DNA from: Pectobacterium sp. CFBP8739
GTDB taxonomy: Bacteria > Pseudomonadota > Gammaproteobacteria > Enterobacterales > Enterobacteriaceae
DNA length: 64,000 nt
Direction of reading: 5' to 3'
NCBI RefSeq assembly: GCF_013449375.1
Contig: NZ_JACDRR010000029.1
Span: 1-64,000 of the forward strand
Every line of letters begins with the position of its first letter. Within the stretch, counting starts at the first letter, position 1. The position numbers and the translations under genes are program-made. The notes below the pieces were generated by a model. The model was given only the letters and a program-made list of their open reading frames with translations, had not been told where the DNA came from and searched no databases. Positions 57,993 through 64,000 of the stretch are shown one piece after another.

Positions 57993-59285
57993 ATGAGCAA
58001 AACACACTTAACTGAACAGAAGTTTTCCGACTTCGCCCTGCACCCGCAGGTTATTGAAGCTCTTGAAAGCAAAGGGTTTCATAACTGTACGCCTATTCAG
58101 GCGTTAGCTCTGCCATTGGCTCTGTCAGGGCGTGATGTTGCAGGTCAGGCGCAAACCGGTACCGGCAAGACGCTGGCTTTTCTCGCGTCTACTTTCCATT
58201 ATTTGCTTTCACACCCTGCAAATGCAGAGCGTCAAACCAATCAACCCCGTGCCTTAATTATGGCACCAACGCGTGAACTGGCTGTTCAGATTCACTCTGA
58301 CGCAGAAGCGCTGTCTCACCTTACTGGGTTAAAACTGGGTTTAGCCTACGGTGGAGACGGTTACGACAAGCAGCTTAAGGTGCTGGAAAACGGCGTTGAT
58401 ATTCTGATCGGTACCACCGGTCGCCTGATCGATTACGCTAAACAGAATCATATCAACCTGGGCGCGATTCAGGTCGTCGTGCTGGACGAAGCGGACCGTA
58501 TGTACGATCTCGGCTTCATCAAAGACATTCGCTGGCTGTTCCGCCGCATGCCGCCAACAACACAGCGTCTGAACATGCTCTTTTCCGCAACGCTCTCCTA
58601 CCGAGTGCGTGAACTCGCGTTTGAACAGATGAATAACGCAGAGTATGTGGAAGTTGAACCGGAACAGAAAACCGGCCATCGCATTAAAGAAGAACTGTTT
58701 TATCCGTCTAACGAAGAAAAAATGCGTCTGCTCCAGACACTACTGGAAGAAGAGTGGCCGGATCGCTGCATTATTTTCGCGAATACCAAGCATCGCTGTG
58801 AAGACATCTGGGGCCATCTGGCTGCCGACGGTCATCGCGTTGGGCTGCTGACGGGCGACGTCGCACAGAAAAAGCGTCTGCGTATTCTGGAAGAATTTAC
58901 TCAAGGTAATCTAGATATTCTGGTGGCAACCGACGTTGCAGCGCGCGGCTTACATATTCCTTCTGTGACCCACGTTTTCAACTACGACCTGCCGGATGAC
59001 TGCGAAGACTACGTTCACCGTATTGGCCGTACTGGCCGTGCGGGACAAAGCGGATATTCTATCAGCCTGGCCTGTGAAGAGTATGCGCTGAATCTCCCAG
59101 CGATCGAGACCTATATCGGTCACAGCATCCCAGTCAGCAAATACAACAGCGACGCGCTGATGAATGATTTACCCGCGCCGAAGCGTTTAACACGCCCACC
59201 GCGTTCCAACAATGGCCCGCGCCGACATAGCAATGCGCCGCGCCGCAGTGGAGCGCCTCGTAATAACCGTAAACGAGCGGATTAA
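57993..59285 (+). CDS. rhlB: ATP-dependent RNA helicase RhlB
   Basis: DEAD-box helicase of the RNA degradosome, 430 residues. Motifs are [33 protein letters not shown] and [10 protein letters not shown]. The basic C-terminal tail ([20 protein letters not shown]) is typical and aids RNA binding. Divergent from trxA, with gppA 6 bp downstream. Confidence 0.96.
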   Translation: MSKTHLTEQKFSDFALHPQVIEALESKGFHNCTPIQALALPLALSGRDVAGQAQTGTGKTLAFLASTFHYLLSHPANAERQTNQPRALIMAPTRELAVQIHSDAEALSHLTGLKLGLAYGGDGYDKQLKVLENGVDILIGTTGRLIDYAKQNHINLGAIQVVVLDEADRMYDLGFIKDIRWLFRRMPPTTQRLNMLFSATLSYRVRELAFEQMNNAEYVEVEPEQKTGHRIKEELFYPSNEEKMRLLQTLLEEEWPDRCIIFANTKHRCEDIWGHLAADGHRVGLLTGDVAQKKRLRILEEFTQGNLDILVATDVAARGLHIPSVTHVFNYDLPDDCEDYVHRIGRTGRAGQSGYSISLACEEYALNLPAIETYIGHSIPVSKYNSDALMNDLPAPKRLTRPPRSNNGPRRHSNAPRRSGAPRNNRKRAD

Positions 59286-59291
59286 CCATCG

Positions 59292-60788
59292 ATGCTGAGC
59301 TCTTCTTCACTCTACGCTGCCATCGATCTCGGCTCGAACAGCTTTCATATGCTGGTCACCCGGGAAACCGCAGGCAGCATTCAGACGCTGGCGAAAATAA
59401 AGCGTAAAGTCCGCCTTGCGGCAGGGCTGGATAAACAGAATCGGCTCTCGCAGGATGCGATGCAACGCGGCTGGCTGTGTCTACAACTGTTCTCCGAACG
59501 GTTGCAGGACATCCCGCAGGATCAGGTGCGCGTCGTCGCGACCGCCACCCTGCGGCTGGCAACGAATGCTGACGAGTTTCTGCAACGGGCACAGGAAATT
59601 CTGGGCTTGCCGATTCAGGTTATCAGTGGTGAAGAAGAAGCACGCCTGATTTATCAAGGCGTAGCACATACGACGGGCGGCCCGGATGCGCGTCTGGTCG
59701 TGGATATCGGCGGTGGCAGCACCGAGCTGGCGACAGGGGTTGGCGCCAAAACGACCCAGTTGTTCAGCCTCCCGATGGGATGCGTCACGTGGCTGGATCG
59801 CTATTTCAGCGACCGCAATCTGGAAGCGGGTAATTTTGAACGCGCGGAACAAGCGGCGCGTGAAATGCTGCGCCCCGTTGCCGCCTCTCTGCGCGAGCAG
59901 GGTTGGCAAATCTGTGTCGGCGCCTCCGGCACAGTACAAGCGCTACAGGAAATCATGGTCGCGCAGGGAATGGATGAATACATTACCCTGCCGAAGCTCA
60001 GACAGCTTAAAGAGCATGCGATTCAGTGCGATAAGCTGGAAGAGTTGGAAATTGAAGGCCTGACGCTGGAACGCGCGCTGGTTTTTCCCAGCGGATTAGC
60101 CATCCTGCTGGCGATCTTCCAGGAGCTTGACATCAAAACGATGACGCTGGCTGGTGGAGCGCTGCGTGAAGGGCTGGTCTATGGCATGTTGCATCTGCCC
60201 GTCGATCAGGACATTCGTCACCGCACATTGGCGACGCTGCAACGCCGCTATCTGCTGGATACCGAACAGGCTAAGCGCGTCAGCACACTGGCAGACAACT
60301 TTCTGCAACAGGTTGCCCGTGACTGGCAGTTAGATAACCGATGTCGCGAGTTACTGCGCAGCGCCTGTCTGGTACACGAAATCGGTTTGAGCATCGATTT
60401 CCGCCAGTCGCCCCAGCATGCAGCCTATTTGATTCGCCATAGCGATCTCCCCGGCTTTACGCCCGCGCAGAAGAAACTGTTAGCCACACTCCTGCAAAAC
60501 CAGATTAACCCTGTCGATTTAATGCCGCTGAGTCAGCAGAACGCACTACCAGTCAATCAGGCACAGCGCCTGTGTCGCTTGTTGCGTCTGGCGATTATTT
60601 TTGCCAGCCGCCGCCGCGACGACACGCTGCCAGCCGTACGATTACGCGTAGAAGGTGAAACACTGCGTTTGATTCTGCCTGCGGGCTGGCTGGCCCAGCA
60701 TCCATTACGGGCAGAAATGCTGGAACAGGAAAGTCGCTGGCAGAGTTATGTACACTGGCCGCTGATGCTGGAAGAAGCTTCAGCTTAA
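59292..60788 (+). CDS. gppA: Guanosine pentaphosphatase/exopolyphosphatase GppA
   Basis: Converts pppGpp to ppGpp and trims polyphosphate. The 498-residue ASKHA-fold protein has [14 protein letters not shown], the catalytic Glu region [24 protein letters not shown] and a C-terminal HD-like domain. Gene position after rhlB distinguishes it from Ppx. It converges on rep with 22 bp between stops. Confidence 0.95.
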   Translation: MLSSSSLYAAIDLGSNSFHMLVTRETAGSIQTLAKIKRKVRLAAGLDKQNRLSQDAMQRGWLCLQLFSERLQDIPQDQVRVVATATLRLATNADEFLQRAQEILGLPIQVISGEEEARLIYQGVAHTTGGPDARLVVDIGGGSTELATGVGAKTTQLFSLPMGCVTWLDRYFSDRNLEAGNFERAEQAAREMLRPVAASLREQGWQICVGASGTVQALQEIMVAQGMDEYITLPKLRQLKEHAIQCDKLEELEIEGLTLERALVFPSGLAILLAIFQELDIKTMTLAGGALREGLVYGMLHLPVDQDIRHRTLATLQRRYLLDTEQAKRVSTLADNFLQQVARDWQLDNRCRELLRSACLVHEIGLSIDFRQSPQHAAYLIRHSDLPGFTPAQKKLLATLLQNQINPVDLMPLSQQNALPVNQAQRLCRLLRLAIIFASRRRDDTLPAVRLRVEGETLRLILPAGWLAQHPLRAEMLEQESRWQSYVHWPLMLEEASA

Positions 60789-60810
60789 CGAGCATATAGG
60801 GGAGAACGCT

Positions 60811-62832
60811 TTATTCCCCCTTTGCTTTCGCCAGCATCGCTCGGATGTTAGCAACGTTCGCCTGACCTTTCTGCATACGCTCTTGTGCGCTGACCACTTT
60901 CCGTTCCGTTTCCCACACGACATCATCCTGCGGCAACTCCAGCAGGAAACGACTCGGTTCAGGGCGAACCAATTCACCATACTGGCGGCGTTCTTTGCAC
61001 AGCGTGAAGGTGAGTTCACGCTGTGCGCGCGTAATCCCCACGTATGCTAAACGGCGTTCTTCGTCAACGTTGTCTTCATCAATGCTACTTTGGTGCGGCA
61101 GTAGTCCCTCTTCCATTCCGACCAAAAAGACGTACGGAAATTCCAGACCTTTGGACGCATGCAGCGTCATCAGTTGTACCTGATCCAGTTCCTCTTCGCT
61201 TTCTCCACGTTCCATCATGTCCCGCAACGTGAAGCGCGTCACCACCTGCGTCAACGTCATGGGCTCATCCAATTCGGAGCCTTCCAGCATCTCCGTCATC
61301 CAGCTAAATAACTGATTGACGTTCTTCATCCGCATTTCCGCGGCTTTTGGGCTGGGCGAGGTTTCATACAGCCAGCTTTCGTAGTCCAATCCATGAATCA
61401 GGTCGCGCACGGCGGCTACCGGTTCACGCTCTGCCAAACGGGCAATTTCCGCCAGCCACTGGGTAAACCGTTGCAGGGATTCCAGCCCACGTCCGGTCAG
61501 CGACTGGCTCAACCCCAAATCAAAACTCGCACTGAACAGGCCTTTACTGCGCTGCCCCGCCCACTCGCCCAACTTCTTCATCGTCGCCGGGCCAATCTCA
61601 CGTTTGGGCGTGTTCACGATACGTAAGAACGCACTGTCATCATCCGGATTGGTCAACACGCGCAGATAAGCCAGCAAGTCTTTGATTTCAGGACGGGAGA
61701 AAAAGGACGTGCCACCGGAAATGCGATACGGAATACGGTTCTGCATCAGCATCTTTTCAAACAAACGTGACTGATGGTTACCACGATACAAAATGGCATA
61801 GTCGCCGTATTGGGTCTTTTTAATAAAGTGATGGGCAATCAATTCACCCACGACCCGTTCCGCTTCGTGATCTTCGTTATTAGCGGTAATCACTTTGAGT
61901 TCATCGCCGTAACCCAGCTCCGAGAACAGCCGTTTTTCAAAGACGTGCGGGTTATTGGCAATGAGAATATTGGCCGCTTTCAGAATACGCCCAGATGAGC
62001 GGTAGTTTTGTTCCAGCTTGATCACGTCAAGCGTGGGGAAATCCTGCTGTAGCAACACCAGATTCTGTGGACGCGCCCCGCGCCAGGAGTAAATAGACTG
62101 ATCGTCATCGCCTACGACGGTGAAACGCGCGCGGGTGCCGACTAGCAGCTTAACCAGCTCATACTGGCTGGTGTTGGTATCCTGATATTCATCCACCAGC
62201 AGGTAGCGCAAGCGGTTCTGCCAACGTTCACGTACCTCAGCATTTTGTTTCAGCAGCAGCGTGGGCAGTAAAATCAGATCGTCGAAATCCAGCACGTTAC
62301 AGGCACGCAGATGCTCATGATAGAGCGAGTAGCAGTGCACAAATAGCTTGTCGCGTTCAGAGCGCGCCGTCGCTGCCGCCCCCGCAGGATCGATCAGATC
62401 GTTTTTCCAGTTTGAGATCGTCGAGATCAACTGTTGCAGCAAAACCTTATCATTTTCCAGCCACTGCTCCGTCAGTTCTTTCAGCAGCGCCATCTGATCC
62501 TGATCGTCGAACAGGGAGAAGTTGGATTTCATCCCCAATGCGGCGTATTCACGCTTGATGATTTCCAGCCCCAGCGTATGGAAAGTCGCAATCATCAATC
62601 CGCGCGTTTCTTTGCGCCCCAGCGTTTGCGCCACGCGCTCCTTCATCTCCCGCGCCGCTTTGTTGGTAAACGTCACGGCAGCAATATGCCGAGCCTGATA
62701 GCCACACTGGCGGATAAGGTGCGCAATCTTGTTGGTGATCACGCGGGTCTTGCCTGAACCTGCGCCCGCCAGTACCAGACAAGGTCCGGTGACGAATTCG
62801 ACGGCGTGTTGTTGGCTGGGGTTTAAGCGCAT
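60811..62832 (-). CDS. rep: ATP-dependent DNA helicase Rep
   Basis: Superfamily 1A 3'-5' helicase that clears proteins ahead of replication forks. The 673 residues equal E. coli Rep. Motifs are Walker [53 protein letters not shown] and [10 protein letters not shown]. The ATG at 62832 ([13 protein letters not shown]) is chosen by similarity over the GTG 15 bp upstream. Paralogue of uvrD in the same window; no LexA box was seen. Confidence 0.97.
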   Translation of the reverse strand: MRLNPSQQHAVEFVTGPCLVLAGAGSGKTRVITNKIAHLIRQCGYQARHIAAVTFTNKAAREMKERVAQTLGRKETRGLMIATFHTLGLEIIKREYAALGMKSNFSLFDDQDQMALLKELTEQWLENDKVLLQQLISTISNWKNDLIDPAGAAATARSERDKLFVHCYSLYHEHLRACNVLDFDDLILLPTLLLKQNAEVRERWQNRLRYLLVDEYQDTNTSQYELVKLLVGTRARFTVVGDDDQSIYSWRGARPQNLVLLQQDFPTLDVIKLEQNYRSSGRILKAANILIANNPHVFEKRLFSELGYGDELKVITANNEDHEAERVVGELIAHHFIKKTQYGDYAILYRGNHQSRLFEKMLMQNRIPYRISGGTSFFSRPEIKDLLAYLRVLTNPDDDSAFLRIVNTPKREIGPATMKKLGEWAGQRSKGLFSASFDLGLSQSLTGRGLESLQRFTQWLAEIARLAEREPVAAVRDLIHGLDYESWLYETSPSPKAAEMRMKNVNQLFSWMTEMLEGSELDEPMTLTQVVTRFTLRDMMERGESEEELDQVQLMTLHASKGLEFPYVFLVGMEEGLLPHQSSIDEDNVDEERRLAYVGITRAQRELTFTLCKERRQYGELVRPEPSRFLLELPQDDVVWETERKVVSAQERMQKGQANVANIRAMLAKAKGE

Positions 62833-62992
62833 AACGATCTTGCTCACTCATAAAACGGAAGGCGATTGTAGCAGAAAGCCGTATCGATCTTGACCAGGGA
62901 TTTGTTATTAAGGAAAGCACGTCGAAGTCCACATCTTGCGTTGCAAATGTTACATTGCGCGCAGGAATCTCTTTTGCAAAAAAGGTAACAAC

Positions 62993-63274
62993 ATGGCAAA
63001 TACCGCAGCAGCTCTGCACATCCTGGTGGACACCGAACAGCAGGCTAACGACATTCTTGCTCAACTGGAAAAAGGCGCAGACTTCCAGAAACTGGCGCAA
63101 AAACACTCCACCTGCCCGTCAAAACGTAACGGCGGTGATTTAGGTGAATTTCGTAAAGGCGACATGGTGCCAGCGTTCGATAAAGCCGTGTTTTCCTGCG
63201 AATTGCTGAAACCGTTTGGTCCAGTGAAAACCCAGTTTGGTTACCATGTGATCAAGGTGTTGTATCGCAACTAA
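62993..63274 (+). CDS. ppiC: Peptidyl-prolyl cis-trans isomerase C (parvulin)
   Basis: Small cytoplasmic parvulin of 93 residues, as in E. coli. The single PpiC domain shows [29 protein letters not shown] and the C-terminal [15 protein letters not shown]. The start at 62993 ([10 protein letters not shown]) has AAGG upstream. Divergent from rep. Confidence 0.95.
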   Translation: MANTAAALHILVDTEQQANDILAQLEKGADFQKLAQKHSTCPSKRNGGDLGEFRKGDMVPAFDKAVFSCELLKPFGPVKTQFGYHVIKVLYRN

Positions 63275-63301
63275 GTCATTACATCGGCGATGTACAAATA
63301 G

Positions 63302-63337
63302 AAAAGTGCGCCAAACTTATGATTTGGCGCGCTTTTT
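63302..63337. terminator. Bidirectional terminator between ppiC and putA
   Basis: GCGCCAAA/TTTGGCGC stem (63308-63315 with 63323-63330) with five Ts after it and four As before it. It serves both converging genes. Confidence 0.85.
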
Positions 63338-63338
63338 C

Positions 63339-64000
63339 TTAGCCTATCGTCATCAGACTGGCATTACCGCCTGCGGCGGCGGTATTAATACTCAGGGAAC
63401 GTTCGGTCAGCAGGCGCTCAAGCTGAACGTGGGTATCGCCCTGCGCATAACCCAGCGGCAGGACAATCGGGCCGTCGCGCTCTGCAAGCGTCTTACTCAA
63501 CTGCCGTAGCCGATCGGCATCGCCGTGATAAATGACGCCATGAAAAGAGACGCCGTGCCGCTGCCAGTCAGGCGTGAACTGAATATGCGACTGTACCTCG
63601 GCGGGTAAATGCTCATAGAGTGTTTTCTCCTGCTCACCTTCCGGCCACAGCAGTTGCCCGCCCGTTGCCAGCACCGCCGCCGTCTGAATCAGGCGGTCTT
63701 CCTCAGTATCTGCCAGACATAAAATCCGTTCACGCGGCAACAGCGTATAGGTATTGCTTTCTCCTGTCGGCCCCGGCAGCAGTCGCGTTATCCCGCTTAC
63801 ACTATATTCTCTATAACGCTGGCACAGCGTCGCCAGCCCGTGGCGTTCGCCAGCAATCGCCCACGCTTCCAGCGCCTGTAACCCTGCCAGCAGCGACGCT
63901 CGGGTAGAAACATCGGGAGCCTGCTCACGATCCCGATGTGCGAAACTTTTCGCGAGCGCCTCATCCGGCCGATGTGCCAACAAGCGATACAGATAAAGCG
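63339..64000 (-). CDS. putA: PutA C-terminal fragment (proline dehydrogenase/P5C dehydrogenase), cut by window edge
   Basis: The frame stays open to the window end, so this is the last ~220 residues of a protein that starts outside. The ending ERLLTERSLSINTAAAGGNA and SLMTIG is the conserved C-terminus of PutA, and LLAHRPDEALAKSF lies upstream. PutA oxidises proline to glutamate and in enteric bacteria also represses putA/putP. The catalytic domains are not in view. Confidence 0.93.
   Translation of the reverse strand, partial: LYLYRLLAHRPDEALAKSFAHRDREQAPDVSTRASLLAGLQALEAWAIAGERHGLATLCQRYREYSVSGITRLLPGPTGESNTYTLLPRERILCLADTEEDRLIQTAAVLATGGQLLWPEGEQEKTLYEHLPAEVQSHIQFTPDWQRHGVSFHGVIYHGDADRLRQLSKTLAERDGPIVLPLGYAQGDTHVQLERLLTERSLSINTAAAGGNASLMTIG

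Overview
This window reads as chromosomal core sequence from a member of the Enterobacterales, most likely a soft-rot Pectobacterium or a close relative. Gene order follows the Escherichia coli backbone in long blocks: gnt–yhhW–ryhB; yigL–pldB–rhtB–rhtC–recQ–pldA–yigI–rarD–corA–uvrD–yigB–xerC–yigA–dapF–lptM–cyaY–cyaA–hemCDXY–glmZ; argX–hisR–leuT–proM; the enterobacterial common antigen (ECA) cluster; and rho–trxA–rhlB–gppA–rep–ppiC. The blocks are rejoined in an arrangement unlike E. coli and carry several insertions. The genus is inferred from protein similarity and a familiar dispersed repeat; no search was run. No prophage, insertion sequence, CRISPR array or rRNA operon was seen.

Layout. 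0–4 kb: gluconate uptake, kinase and repressor around a compact CRP/GntR control region, then a pirin-type gene and a RyhB-like iron-responsive sRNA. 4–10 kb: anaerobic glycerol-3-phosphate dehydrogenase glpABC divergent from the transporter glpT, with CRP and GlpR sites between. 10–26 kb: phospholipid, efflux, DNA repair and cell-wall genes. These include a cyclase-family hydrolase inserted behind LexA-controlled uvrD, and a corA Mg2+ transporter whose leader holds a short ORF. 26–35 kb: frataxin, an extra MFS transporter, adenylate cyclase with its CRP site, the haem genes hemCDXY, and the sRNA GlmZ with a sigma-54 promoter and three GlrR-type sites.

35–41 kb is the most distinctive accessory block. 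It is a single minus-strand operon encoding a fumarase/adenylosuccinate-lyase superfamily enzyme, a GNAT acetyltransferase, a polar amino-acid ABC importer and an M20 deacylase. This set suits import, N-acetylation, C–S cleavage and deacetylation of S-(2-succino)cysteine or a similar modified sulfur amino acid. 41–43 kb: a secreted histidine acid phosphatase/phytase beside the four-tRNA operon.

43–55.5 kb: a complete ECA operon (wecA to wecG) except that rffH is missing. 55.5–63 kb: rho, thioredoxin, the RNA helicase RhlB, GppA, the Rep helicase and the parvulin PpiC. The window ends inside the C-terminal part of putA.
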